Made by a program: the position numbers and the translations under genes | From: Cordylochernes scorpioides | Taxonomy: Eukaryota > Arthropoda > Arachnida > Pseudoscorpiones > Chernetidae | Direction: 5' to 3' | Length of the DNA: 64,000 nucleotides | Assembly (NCBI GenBank): GCA_030710605.1 | Contig: CP092880.1 | Span: 21,013,680 to 21,077,679, forward strand | Notes under the pieces: generated by a model | The model's database searches: none | Seen by the model: only the letters and a program-made list of their open reading frames with translations | What the model was told of the DNA's origin: nothing | Part shown: positions 1-10,399 of the stretch, in pieces | Numbering within the stretch: the first letter of the stretch is position 1 | Layout: each line of letters starts with the position of its first letter

Positions 1-264
1 AAATAGTATTTATCATCAATGAATTATCGTGATACTCCTATTGAAGGACTGACAAGTCCGAAAGCTTGAAAATAAAAAATTGAACAAGAAACTTAACCCT
101 GGAAGCTTTATTTATTTTATAATATAAATACCTATTTATTATATTTCAATATAAGAGAATATACAAAATACGTATATTATGGCAGGGGATTGAATCAATA
201 TATATAAGATTAAATAGTTACTTCAAAATAGATTTTATTTATATTTCATATGTTCCTTAAAAAT
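1..264. other. AT-rich intergenic/intronic DNA, nothing recognised
   Basis: No ORF, repeat pair or RNA signature was recognised here. The sequence is simple A/T-rich DNA leading into a fold-back element. Confidence 0.5.
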
Positions 265-441
265 AAAGATACTTCGGCCAGTAAATATTTTTATTATCTC
301 GACGTTTCGACAAAAATAGCTTGTTCTTGTCAGGACAAATAAAAATTAAAGCATTTGGCAAGGCGTTAAAAATTAAATAATTTCTAAATATTTTTGTCGA
401 AACGTCGAGGTAATACAAAGATTTACTGGCCTAAGTATCTT
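265..441. repeat. Fold-back element, family FB1, copy 1
   Basis: The left arm carries GACGTTTCGACAAAAAT and the right arm carries its reverse complement ATTTTTGTCGAAACGTC. Both arms end in a 'cggccagtaaat'-type sequence. A tail with GGCAGCCTCTATCTTTAT follows to about 505. A second copy lies at 30200-30450 in the opposite orientation and shares the same flanking word, which identifies a dispersed family rather than a chance hairpin. Confidence 0.7.
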
Positions 442-767
442 CAATTTTAGAACTATGTATGCCGGCCAGGCAGCCTCTATCTTTATGATCCCTATGTTTC
501 AATGTCCCACTACCACCTTTGTCAAGGATAAACAATCATATTTTGCATATTTCTTATCACTTTATGAAGATACGGAGAAATATGTAAAGCGTGTCGATAT
601 TTAAAAAACAATGAAATATAAACAGGAGTTTAAAAAACTAGCAAAAAATGGTATATATATTTACAGAAAAAGTAAAATTTAAAGTGGAGGTTTTGTAAAT
701 GCCGTTTTGAAGATTTGTTAATTTCTTTAATTATGATGCATTAGCGTGCCATCTGTTATCAAAATTC

Positions 768-837
768 GAAACTATTATAGACATGTATGATTATTTTTAA
801 AAATAATCATACGCGTCTATAATAATTTCGAATTTCT
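768..837. repeat. Short inverted repeat of the GACGCGTA fold-back family (FB2)
   Basis: Two arms of about 34 bp around 'attatagacatgtatgatt' and its complement meet almost without a loop. The same words (CGAAACTATTATAGACGCGT) form the ends of the larger fold-backs at 926-1371, 2473-2658, 5567-5866 and 23797-24000. This is probably a minimal, internally deleted family member. Confidence 0.6.
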
Positions 838-925
838 TTAATGTTTTGATCTTTTATCTTATTTTCTCTATTAGGTATTTATACTCTTTTGGTGCATGAC
901 TTTTCTTATTCGATCAATTATATTA

Positions 926-1371
926 CGATGCACTAGCGCGCCATCTGTTATCAAATTACAAAACTATTTTAGACGCGTAATATTCTTTTTAAAATAAAAC
1001 AATTTCTACTGCCCTTACTGCAATGGAAAAATTAAGGGGAGGGCCTGGCTCATCAGTGGTGAACCCTCCCTGCGGTTTCGCCAGTTTAATCTACCATACC
1101 GTTTGTTATATTGTATTTCTGGAACTTCCTTTTATAGTGATACTGATGCTTTACTCTTGGAATGGGTATTTAAGAAGAACTATGGACATAAGCTTTTAGG
1201 ACAGCAGAATTACATATAATTATAAATATATAATATGCTTCGAGCAATCGCTCTTCCGCAAATATCAATTTGTGTTATTTATTCCCTTTAATTTTTCCAT
1301 TGCAGTAAGGGTAGTAGAAATTGTTTTATTTTAAAAAGAATATTACGCGTCTAAAATAGTTTTGTAATTTG
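926..1371. mobile_element. Fold-back/MITE family FB2, full-length-like copy
   Basis: Long terminal inverted repeats of about 85 bp (953-1040 against 1284-1371) include ACGCGTAATATTC, a polypurine/pyrimidine stretch and 'tttctactgcccttactg' next to 'caatggaaaaattaagggg'. The interior has the recurrent block CTCATCAGTGGTGAACCCTC. The block CACTAGCGCGCCATCTG sits just outside the left arm, as at 5567 and 23807. There is no coding capacity, so it must be a non-autonomous DNA element. The superfamily was not identified. Confidence 0.65.
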
Positions 1372-1776
1372 ATTACTTTTCTTATTTAGAAATTCCCGCT
1401 AGTTTTCTCAGACTCACAGCCTTCAAGAAATAGTCTATCACATTTATTTTTGATACCTCTATTTAATATACGTGTTCTTTCCCAGTTTTGATCCAAGGTA
1501 CCTATATTAGGATTCCTAGTAACTTTAACAGCCCTTATTTGTCTTCTTTTATTATATCCTCTAAAATGCGTTTGTGTTCCCTTGGAATATTTTGTTGACA
1601 TTCCTATCTATAACAAATGAAAACATTAAGACGCCAATGTTTCCTATACACATCAATCAAACTTCTACTATCCTTACTGCGATGAGAAAATATTGGGAGG
1701 ACTTGGCTAATCATTTATATGTAATTCTACTGTCCTAAACACCTTATATCCATAGTTTTCTTGAAAACCATTTCTT
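1372..1776. other. Intervening DNA, unidentified 71-codon ORF on the - strand
   Basis: A basic 71-residue ORF (1386-1601, - strand, beginning MSTKYSKGTQ) is present but matches no family I recognise. Further right are fragments of the FB2 interior (tttctactatccttactgcg and neighbouring words). I do not claim a gene. Confidence 0.25.
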
Positions 1777-2196
1777 AGATAATCAAATAAAGTAAAACAT
1801 GAAGGAAAATGAGTTTCTTTTTTAATAAACGCGAGCGAGTTTTCGGGCCACACGCCCTTCTACTGGCTAAAAGGCTAAGATATTCTAAAAGATACAAGCT
1901 TATTTATACTATGGTAGGCGAAATTTTAGCATATTTACATTTTTTCTTATAGACGGAGAAACAAAATACAACTAATGTTAAAATTAAGATATGCAAAATA
2001 TTCATAGTTGTATTTTGTTTCTCCGTCTATAAGAAAAAATGTAAATATGCTAAAATTTCGCCTACCATAGTATAAATAAGATTGTATCTTTTGGAATCTC
2101 TTAGCCTTTTAGCCAGTAGAAGGGCGTGTGGCCCGAAGCTCGCTCGCGTTTATTAAAAAAGAAACTCATCTTCCTTCGTGCTTTATTTGATTATCT
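1777..2196. repeat. Long, nearly perfect 190-200 bp hairpin (fold-back FB3)
   Basis: The left arm (1777-1973) and right arm (2005-2196) are reverse complements over nearly their whole length, with a loop of about 31 bp. Shared words include CGGGCCACACGCCCTTCTAC / GTAGAAGGGCGTGTGGCCCG and AGACGGAGAAACAAAATACA / TGTATTTTGTTTCTCCGTCT. A few mismatches and small indels separate the arms, so it is a recent inverted duplication or a fold-back element. It has no ORF. Confidence 0.85.
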
Positions 2197-2202
2197 AAAC
2201 AG

Positions 2203-2660
2203 GAAGAGTTCTATCGCTTACCATTTCTTAGATTCCACTCTTCAGTGTAGCATATAAAAGCAGAATGATCCAATACAGTATTAGAGTTATAAAGAAGCGG
2301 TCTGGTAGATTAAATTGGCGAAACCTCTGGAATGGTTTACCGCTGATGGACCAAGCCCTCCGAATATATTTTTTCATCGCAGTAAGGACAGTAGAAGTTT
2401 GAATTATGTTTAAAAGAAACATTCGCGTCTTATTGTTTACATTTGAAGTATTATGATACATTAGCGCGCCATCAAAATTCGAAACTATTATAGATGCGTA
2501 TGATTCTTTTTAATGGTAGATTAAACTGGCGAAACCGCTGGAAGGGTTCACCACTGATGAGTCAGGCCCTCCCATTAATTTTTCCATTGCAGTAATAACA
2601 GTAGAAATTGTTTATTTTAAAAAAGAATCATACGCGTCTATAATAGTTTCGAATTTTGAA
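2203..2660. mobile_element. FB2 fragments: interior on - strand plus short fold-back
   Basis: From 2203 to 2460 the FB2 interior is read on the - strand (complements of the 'cagtggtgaaccctcc' and 'gtttcgccaatttaatc' blocks). At 2473-2511 and 2621-2658 the words AAATTCGAAACTATTATAGA and its complement form terminal arms around a second shortened interior. This is two nested or adjacent insertions of one family. Confidence 0.55.
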
Positions 2661-2801
2661 CAATTGATGTATATAGATGTGGTGTTATTGCTTCATATTA
2701 ACATTCTATTCTGTCTACATTATTTCCATTTTCTGATATTTTGATCGTGGTTCTTTTATGATTTAGTTTCTTAACACAAAACAATAACGCGCCATCTATA
2801 C

Positions 2802-3165
2802 ATATAAAATAAAAGGATTTAAAAGCATGAATGTTTCTTTTATACATAATACAAACTTCTACTGTCTCTTACTACGATGAAAAAATATATTGGGAGGGCT
2901 TGGCTCATCAGTGGTGAACCCTCCCAGCGGTTTCGCCAATTTAATCCACCAGACCGCTTCTCATAGCTCTAATACTGTATTGGATCATTCTGCTTTTATA
3001 TGCTACACTGAAGGATGGAATCTCAGAAATGGTTTTCAAGAAAACTATGGACATAAGCTTATAGGACAGTAGAATTACATTCAAATATTTGCATCGAGCA
3101 ATGCTCTTCCGCAAACAATTATGTATAAAAGAAACATTCGTGCTTCTAAATCCTTTTATTTTATA
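2802..3165. mobile_element. Fold-back with FB2-like interior but different arms
   Basis: The left arm (about 2802-2852: 'aataaaaggatttaaaagca', then 'atgtttcttttatacataat') is inverted at about 3115-3165. The interior again has GGGAGGGCTTGGCTCATCAG. The interior is shared with FB2 while the arms differ, suggesting modular recombination among fold-backs. The partial copy at 10400-10715 has the same arm type. Confidence 0.6.
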
Positions 3166-3369
3166 TATTTATTTTCTTGATTCTATGTTTATATGAGTGC
3201 TGAAGACTTTAAACCCATTTAAATTTCTTTTGATATTTGAATCTATTGTTTTCTATTGTATCTATTGGCAGGACATGTGGTTGACTAAAGGTCTGATCTA
3301 ACTATCCAATTCTCTTTTTCTTCTTCTACTTCCACACAGATTATCCTTTAAAAATATTTCTTTAAGATG

Positions 3370-3640
3370 TATTTCTACATGGTCTATTTGGATGAGAAAT
3401 GAGACTAAAACGCGGTTGATCCCATACTCGCCTTTTTAGTGATACGTTAACCATGGCGTATGCATGTTGGAATCTGTGACGACTGGATTTTGAGGGCTGT
3501 TGTTGGGTTCTGCGCTGCCTGTAGTATAGGAGCTCTATCTATGCTTCCTTTCTTCCTGTGGTGAATCTATATAAGACCGGTGGTCTTAATAAAGCTGTAT
3601 GTGTCTGATATTATAATATATATATTAATACACCCTAAAT
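3370..3640 (+). repeat. LTR-like fragment, progenitor of the 130-bp satellite unit
   Basis: It carries CTATATAAGACC (TATA-like), the hairpin AAGACCGGTGGTCTT and then CTTAATAAAGCT (poly(A) signal), a typical U3/R layout. It is collinear with the copy at 26040-26335 (- strand) and with each unit of the 13-copy array at 26985-28700. The name LTR-like rests on the TATA and AATAAA arrangement. Terminal TG/CA and internal coding sequence were not established. Confidence 0.5.
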
Positions 3641-4534
3641 GAAATCACTCTCCTCTACCATATCCATACGTTCACACGTATATGTTAAGTTGCGAGGCGT
3701 CATCTAGCCTTTTCTGTTTGGTTTAGTGTCTAATTTTTACTCTCTCTAACTCTTCGACCTGCCCACTCTGTGGGAAGAACTCTCGCAGTTCATCGGTGGC
3801 GGAGTCTTTCCCGCGGTGGACGCCACCAATGACGACTTGTATATATATATATATATGTAATATTATAAAGAATATTGTCTAATAAATAATTATGTACCAT
3901 GTTGGATATAATGTATTCTGTATGGATTCAAATAAAGATGGCAGTCAAAGGAAGAGGAGATGGAAGAAGTAGAAGAGAAAAGAACGACAGATCCAAGTCG
4001 TGTATCTAGGTCACTTAGAACAAAGAGGCCCTCATATTCCAGAGTTGAATGTCCTGAGAGATTGGGATGTTAGGCAAAGCTTCTTCCCGACCAAATTTAC
4101 CATCATGGCCGACAGAGACAGGGACCAATCAAAGGTCAAGCAGGGTCCCACATGACCCAAGCCAGGGGGCGGGGCAACCAGAGTTCGGTCGGTAACGTGT
4201 GTGTCAAGACGTGTGTGTGCATCTTCTCAAAGTAGTGCCTCGAGGTCCAAGATGTGAGTCATCTCAATCCAATTTAACCGCGAAAATCCTTCCATCTCCT
4301 TTCCCGAGCCGCCAATGATTAATATTCCGAGGTGTTTTGTGATTCATTAATCGATATAGTGTGCCGATTTTTTTCATCCACCGCCATTGATAACGACTGC
4401 CCAAACATACAAAATCCCATCCACTCCCGAGGATTCTCAGGACAAAGCACTTTATCACAGTGAAGTCGACAAGCATTTTTTTTATATTATAGAGAGTCGA
4501 TAAGATTCTCAGGATCCTTTTCCCTTATATACCA

Positions 4535-4584
<50 letters not shown>
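3641..4584. other. Unassigned sequence interrupted by (TA)n tracts
   Basis: The block from about 3857 to 4538 lies between two (TA)n tracts and starts TGTAATATTATAAAG, as a terminal repeat would, but no matching CA end or second copy was found. It includes a relatively GC-rich stretch (4100-4210) and no convincing ORF. It may be a retroelement remnant. Confidence 0.3.
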
Positions 4585-4588
<4 letters not shown>

Positions 4589-5517
4589 ATATGATGATGC
4601 AATTGTTATTACACTATAATATTTGATGTATTACACTGTTGTAGAATCCTGTCGACTTAACCGTTCTGTGGCAATATCGTTGCGGGGTTTCTTGTTGTTG
4701 GATGCGAATGGTGAGATTTGGTTGAAGCGCAGTCGTTGAGTGGTAAGTGAAGCACACAGTTAGGAATAATCAGGACACATGATGAGGTTTGAAAATAAAA
4801 GGCAACTGGATTGGAGGGAAGAAAGCTTGAGAAGAGTTGAGCGATTTGACTTATTAATTAGTTGATCACATGGCGATGATGGGATTTAGATGAAATGAGC
4901 GGAGAGAGAGAGATCTCTAGAGTAGATGTTACCTTGTTGGAAGCGAAGGAGCAACTGTCCGAACTCGGCGAGAGTCACTGAACAACTGTGGGTGTTGTTC
5001 CTATGAGAGCGAAAACGTAACTCCATCCTTGCTTTTCGATTTAACACCAAGACTCAGTTTCTCTCTGATTGGTTGAGAGATGATCACCTGATCTTTCCCT
5101 ATTGGTTGACCTGTTTAGATGCTATCTTCTGATTGGCCGGCGGCTTCCTTTAGTGTTAGTTACGCCCGGCCTGGGTCAGGAAGTGTCGGGTAACTTGACG
5201 CTTATAACTTCGACGGATATTAGATACGTCCTGTCTTTGCCGGAAATATTGGGTGTTAGCTTTAACATTTATAACTTCTGGTCACTAGATACGTCCTGTT
5301 TTTCCAGGAAGTGTTGGTTTAAACTTAGCTCGCAGGGACCTGGGGTCAGAAGGTTAACTGCGTCGTTATTAATAAATATGCTCTCCTCTAGATCTACTTT
5401 CTATGTCTTTTGTTACTTTCTTTCCTCCAGTTACCTTATTCTTTTATTAAATCTTTGAAAATCATACATGGTACATACATAGTGGGTCGGGGTTGCATTT
5501 AATTATATACAAATTAT

Positions 5518-5521
<4 letters not shown>
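4585..5521 (-). mobile_element. Probable LTR remnant inserted in (TA)n, - strand
   Basis: The block starts TG and ends CA (…ATTATGACA) and is bounded by (TA)n on both sides. At about 4642-4656 it contains GAATCCTGTCGACTT, whose complement holds the 12-mer AGTCGACAGGAT found just inside the LTRs of both large elements at 31850-48278. The PBS-like word lies about 60 bp inside the left edge, so the likeliest reading is an LTR starting near 4668 with a stub of internal sequence. A simple solo LTR is less likely. Codons in the 118-residue + frame ORF here show no known domain. Confidence 0.45.
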
Positions 5522-5566
<45 letters not shown>

Positions 5567-5568
<2 letters not shown>

Positions 5569-5866
5569 CACTAGCGCGCCATCTGTTATCAAAATTCGAA
5601 ACTATTTTAAAAGCGTAAGATTCTTTTTGATATTAAACAATTTCTACTGCCCTTACTGCAATGAAAAATTAATGAGAGGGCCTAGCGCATCAGTGGTGAA
5701 CCCTCCCCGCGGTTTCGCCAGTTTAATCTACCATACCGATGTTATATTGCATTTTTGGAACTTCCTTTTATAGTGATAATGTTGATAGACTCTTTGAATG
5801 GGCAGTAGAAATTGTTTAATATCAAAAAGAATCTTACGGTTTTAAAATAGTTTCGAATTTTGATAT
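5567..5866. mobile_element. FB2 fold-back copy beside a (TA)n tract
   Basis: Arms contain CACTAGCGCGCCATCTGTTA, AATTCGAAACTATTTTAAAA and 'acaatttctactgccctta', inverted at about 5805-5866. The interior has GCATCAGTGGTGAACCCTCC. It directly follows a 44-bp (TA)n run. Confidence 0.65.
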
Positions 5867-6685
5867 ATACACATGTAAACATGTGTATATGTATATTTAT
5901 CAATTATTTTATATATTTATATCTATTTATTCATATATTTATCATTATATAATTTTATTTATTCATATTTATATTTATTCTGTATTTAATCTTATATAAT
6001 CTTATATGGACTTTGTAATAAATCAGTTTCAATCTTTCTCTTTCTCTAACACGTTAACTTTCTATTAATTATAAGACTCTTCAATATGCGTTTTACTTAA
6101 TTCTGAAGGACATTTTATACATATCATAGCACTATTTAATATACACCAAATTTTCTGCTAAATATAATTTACCGTGGAATTCTATATACCGTGGTACCTT
6201 CTTTCGTACCCCGGTAAATACGGAGTGTCTAAAGCTATATATCTAAATTAATTTTTAAACACAAAATATATTTTTTTTCAATATTTTGAATAAATAAACT
6301 TTTAAATTTATTTGTATTGACTATATATTAGCCTGAATTCTTGTTAAATTTGCCTTCTCTTGCAGACGTAAATAAATGATTTCTATTACTAAACGAAAAT
6401 TTTATTGTTGGTCAAATTTTATTTATTTATTATTCTCTGATATTTTCCCTCGATATTTGTTTTAAAACCAAAGTTTTATAACCGGAAGATAAATATTCCC
6501 CCCTGTAAAATATTTTTTCCTAACCCCGAGCCAAAATACCAATAGGGCTAGCGCAATTTTTTTCAGAAAGTGGAAAAAAAAATGCTTAAGAATTTTTTTT
6601 TTCTCGTTTGGATTGAAACTGGACCGCCATATTGGCATTTCTTTTATATTTATGATCCGATAACTCTGTGAAGGGGGATTTCAAA
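5867..6685. other. AT-rich DNA, no feature recognised
   Basis: Simple A/T-rich sequence with short TATTTATT-type runs. Nothing recognisable. Confidence 0.5.
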
Positions 6686-6689
6686 TTAC

Positions 6690-6850
6690 TTTAAAGTGTT
6701 AAGAAAATACAATTTGAATATCGACCAAGGACTTTCTGAATGACGTATCATCCAGGCATCTTGTTCACTTCCTGATGAATTGCTTGAAATTCTGTTGGGG
6801 AAACACGGTAGGGAGATACAGGGATGTTTAATTTCTCCAACACTTTTTAA
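6690..6850 (-). pseudogene. Decayed Ty3/gypsy reverse-transcriptase fragment
   Basis: On the - strand one frame reads PYRVSPTEFQAIHQEVNKM, the expected stretch just before the gypsy RT core (compare the 'RPYRVP' region of the intact element at 42424-45666). A stop follows at once, and the continuation ('IRHSESPWS') is in another frame, so at least one frameshift is present. Only some 50 codons are left. I infer an old gypsy insertion unrelated in age to the intact one. Confidence 0.5.
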
Positions 6851-7500
6851 CACCTTTGGAAAACTAATTCTTGGGTCATTTTCTAAGTTATGATAGCAGA
6901 TGCTCAAAAGACGGATGGATGCAATGAAAAATCACTTGTATCAAGAGGATGCCCTCATACTACATTTATAGACCAATTAGAGAGAAAAACCAAAGCACAA
7001 TTGGAAAACTGTGGATGAATCACCTTGGAAGAGAACCAATCTTGGTATTCACCAGAAATAAACCTAGATTTGAAACCTAGGCTTCAGGTAAGGTCAAGGC
7101 GGTGATGGGTGTAAAAGGTCCTTTTAAAATATAAGATAAATTCTTCTCACATAAGTATGAAATTGATGGACTCCATGATTCTAGCAGTTTTAGTCTATGC
7201 AGCTCCAATCACGGTAACACAGTAGGGCCTGTGTTTAATTGGTCGATGGTCTCCAGTTTCTATTAAATGCTTTGTTGGAGGCGTCTGTCTTACTGTATCA
7301 TTATTAGTATCAAATATATACTTTAAAAGATGAAATTTAATTGATTTGAATCTCCTGAACATTAATTAAACAATTAAAAAGGTTTCCAGAGATGTATTTC
7401 TTTGTATTCCAAAACCGTATCAAGCTTTCGGGCATCTCTGTCCTTCTGCAGGAGAACTTATACAACGAATAAAACACCGCCTGATTCCAAAAGAAGTTTA
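6851..7500. other. Unassigned; single copy as far as seen, plus one fold-back arm
   Basis: No ORF or family was recognised. From about 7380 it matches the fold-back at 11485-11725 ('gggcatctctgtccttctgc' word), so that part is repeat-derived. Confidence 0.4.
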
Positions 7501-8250
7501 TCGGCTGTTGATTTAAGATCCAGAATACTTCAACTTAATCTAATTTGACCTAACATAAGCTAACTTAAAATTAATTGAGAAGATTAGCATGGCCCCTGCG
7601 CAAGGATGACACGCAAAATCGTGAAGCGTTCCAACTTAAAATTAATTATGAAACAAGAAAGAGGAATCTCCTTATTGTGCAACTGAAAGTTGCTGATGGC
7701 CGGCGTTAATTTCATCATCATGTGTAATGTACTTTGTACAAACTGAGAATAAATAAATAAAACTCTGTAATAGATTAAGAGTTGGGCTAAAGCAGAGATC
7801 GAGATGTAGAAGTCCCACAACTTTAAGAACGAGGCCTAGAAGATGTCAGGGCGTTGCCAGTGTACAATGACACTTCTTCCGATCCACGCCCTTGTTGCAC
7901 CCAGTGAAACCGAATACTTCCTCTCGGCAAATGTATATAGCCTTCAACAGGACAAGAGAGGGCTGTTGAAGAGCAGAGAAGAGAGAAACACATCTCCGGA
8001 AACCTTTTTGATTGTTTAAGAAAGATGAATAATCAGGTAAATAAATATAGCCGAATAAGTGTTTAAATTTTTCATTTCAAACAATATAAAGACTTCCCAA
8101 TTTTCTCGTGAGATTTTTAAGAATAATTCCCACCGATAATAATGGTAATAATGAGATGTCATATTAGTGTTTGTTATCTTATCGGCTGTTGGTTTAAGAT
8201 CCAAAATACTTTAACTTAACCTAATTTAACCTAACATAAGCTACCTCAAT
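7501..8250. repeat. Direct repeat pair flanking 0.6 kb
   Basis: The segments 7501-7565 and 8178-8240 both read 'tatcggctgttg', then 'tttaagatcca', then an AACTTAA/CCTAACATAAGCTA run, with scattered mismatches. The DNA between them contains the U6 retro-copy. No LTR hallmarks are seen, so the pair may be two copies of a short dispersed repeat or a duplicated segment. Confidence 0.45.
7562..7647 (+). pseudogene. U6 snRNA retro-copy with 15-bp target duplications
   Basis: The 56 bp at 7577-7632 match the central and 3' part of spliceosomal U6: GAGAAGATTAGCATGGCCCC, the catalytic-region words, then TGACACGCAAAATCGTGAAG and GCGTTCC. The 5' half is missing and so is the terminal U-run. AACTTAAAATTAATT stands directly on both sides (7562-7576 and 7633-7647), a 15-bp target-site duplication. 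This is the mark of a LINE-type retrotransposition event acting on U6 RNA. It is not a working gene because the 5' stem-loop and promoter are absent. Confidence 0.9.
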
Positions 8251-8287
8251 GTTAGTTGTTAATGTTAACTTTGATCTAAATTGTATA

Positions 8288-9707
8288 CACTGCGTGACAT
8301 TGAAAATGGAACACCAAGAAATAGTGGCCAGAAAGTGATGAAACTCGGCAGACAGAGAGAGACAGGGACGAACAATAAGTGATCTTTATTTCAAAATGAT
8401 AGTCATAATACAGAGCGAGAACGGCGTCGGCTTAGTAGCAAATAGGACCACCGCGGACGGCGATGCACGCAGCAACACGTCTAGGTAGAGAGTCAATCAG
8501 AGTACGGATGGTGTCCTGAGGGATGGCTCTCCATTCCCTCTCAACCATTTGCCACAGTTCGTCTTCTGAACGCGGCTGTGGCAAGGCATGCAAACGGCGT
8601 CCAATGATGTCCCAGACGTGCTCGATTGGTGAGAGATCAGGAGAGTACGGTGGCCAGGGAAGCATCTGTACATCTTGCAGAGCTTGTTGGCTAATGCGAG
8701 CAGTTTGCGGTCGGGCGTTATCCTGCTGATAAAGGGCATTGGGTACCCCCCTGAAGGTAGGGGAGTGTCACCGGTCGCAGCACATCATCAACGTATCGTT
8801 GGGCCGTCATAGTGCCCTGAATACGAAGTAAAGGTGACCTGGAATCATACGCGATTGCGCCCCAAACCATGATTCCACGTTGTCGCACGGTGAGGCGTTC
8901 CACAATTGCTGCCGGATTGGACCTTTCTCCACGTCGACGCCACACGCGTACACGGCGACTATCACTGGACAAGCAGAAACGCGACTCATCTGAGAACACG
9001 ACCCTGTGCCATTCCGTCATCCACGTCGATCTAGCCCGGCACCATTCCAAACGTTGGCGCCTATTCGGTGGGGCCAATGGCAGTCTTCTTAGCGAACGGC
9101 ATGAGTGCAAGCCATTAGCAACCAATCGACGGGAAATGGTTCTGGTCGAGATGGAATGATCTAGGGTGTCTTGCACATGTTGCAGGATGGCGGTACAAGT
9201 GGCTTGTGGGGCCGCCATTGCTTGTCGAAGGATACGCCGATCCACACGTGCTGACGTCACTCTGGTTGCACCGACATTCCTATAAATTGCCACATTTCCT
9301 TGTTCCAACCATCTTCTCCACAGTCGGTGCACCGTGGACGCACCAAGGTGTGTATCAGCTGTGATTTGACGTATGGACCAACCTGCCCTTTTCAGTCCGA
9401 TCACCATGCCCCTCGTAAAAGCGTCTGTCTGCTTGAACTGCCTCCGTTTACGATGACCTGGCATTCTCTGTTATTACACGTGTCTTTTGACACAAGAACA
9501 AAATTTCTACAATGATTTTCTTTGAAGAAATAACGACACGAATACTGTCCTTTCTGCAAGTTCCTTCCCTTATATCTTACTCCATGTGCGCACGAGAGCT
9601 GCGCATTTTACATCATTTGCATAACTCGGTTAGGCGCGTCTACCCTGAAATTTGCATAATTTTCTGGCCACTATTTATTGGTGTTCCATTTTCAATGTCA
9701 CGCAGTG
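8288..9707 (-). mobile_element. Nearly intact Tc1-like DNA transposon
   Basis: Terminal inverted repeats start CACTGCGTGACATTGAAAAT and extend about 47 bp with one mismatch seen (8288-8334 against 9661-9707). TA dinucleotides flank both ends, the Tc1/mariner target. The element is 1,420 bp and carries one transposase reading frame on the - strand, broken once. TIR similarity this high, with a frame that needs a single base, implies recent insertion. Confidence 0.93.
8432..9464 (-). pseudogene. Tc1-family transposase, one frameshift
   Basis: This is a cut-and-paste transposase that binds the element's inverted repeats. It starts at the ATG at 9464 (MPGHRKRRQFKQ...), with paired helix-turn-helix DNA-binding segments in roughly the first 110 residues (IRQITADTHLGASTVHRLWR). 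The first catalytic Asp is in VFSDESRF. The frame breaks at a run of six C on the + strand (8746-8751). The following segment in the next frame carries the second Asp (QQDNARPQTA), then SPDLSPIEHVWD with the catalytic Glu, and ends at 8432. Spacing between the second Asp and the Glu is 32 residues by count, two fewer than classical DD34E. One extra base in a homopolymer is also a common sequencing error. Confidence 0.9.
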
Positions 9708-9834
9708 TATATACATTTATAGATGAGATTTGTGTAGTATTTCGATGGAGTTTAAATCTCTTTAAATTCCTAAATGCCTTTGAAGAAAATAAATAAATAA
9801 TAAATAGAGCTAACTCAACCAAAGCTAATTTAAT

Positions 9835-10065
9835 TTACACTCATAGAAAAAATGAAGTTGTATCTTTTATTATGTATATCGGTATTCAGACAATAACTCT
9901 GAAAGATACACTAATAGAAAAAAAAAACTTAAGGAGGTTGTACCTTTTAGCATGTATATCGGGATTCAGACAATAACTCTGAAAGATACACTCATTGACA
10001 AAATTTAAGGAGGTTGTACCTTTTAGCATGTATATGGGGTTAAGACAATAACTCGGTATACAATG
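9835..10065 (+). repeat. 76-bp tandem repeat family, about 2.5 units
   Basis: Units read 'cttaaggaggttgtacctt', then TTAGCATGTATATCGGGATT, then CAGACAATAACTCTGAAAGA. It is the same unit as the arrays at 11722-12338 and, inverted, at 52547-53850. Confidence 0.8.
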
Positions 10066-10399
10066 TGTAAACCTATACTACATAGGGTCAAAGGATGGCT
10101 TACACTGGTGCAATTAATGGTTATGCAAATACCGCGTACGTTGAGGATGGAAATTTGCATTTTAATTTGGGGGGAGGCTAACTCTCTATTACACAGCTTC
10201 TCTCCGTAGACATCCTCCTTCCAGTAGATAATGGACCAATCAGAGCACAGCTTGAAATCCACCAATGATAATCAGCCTGAAACATGTAAGTTATTCTTGA
10301 GAGAGGTCAAGAAATATATTTGTAATAAAATATTTTTTTGGGAGGAAAACCATTTAAGTTTTCAATTTATTTAGCCATAAAGTAAATCAGAAATGAAAT

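Noticed and set aside
3857-4538. Solo LTR between (TA)n tracts
   Set aside because: It starts with TG but I could not find a CA end, a second copy or a primer site, so it is left unassigned.
7577-7632. Working U6 gene
   Set aside because: Only the central and 3' part is present and it is bounded by target duplications.
8497-9159. Extra ORFs on both strands within the Tc1 element
   Set aside because: They are shadows of the transposase frame.
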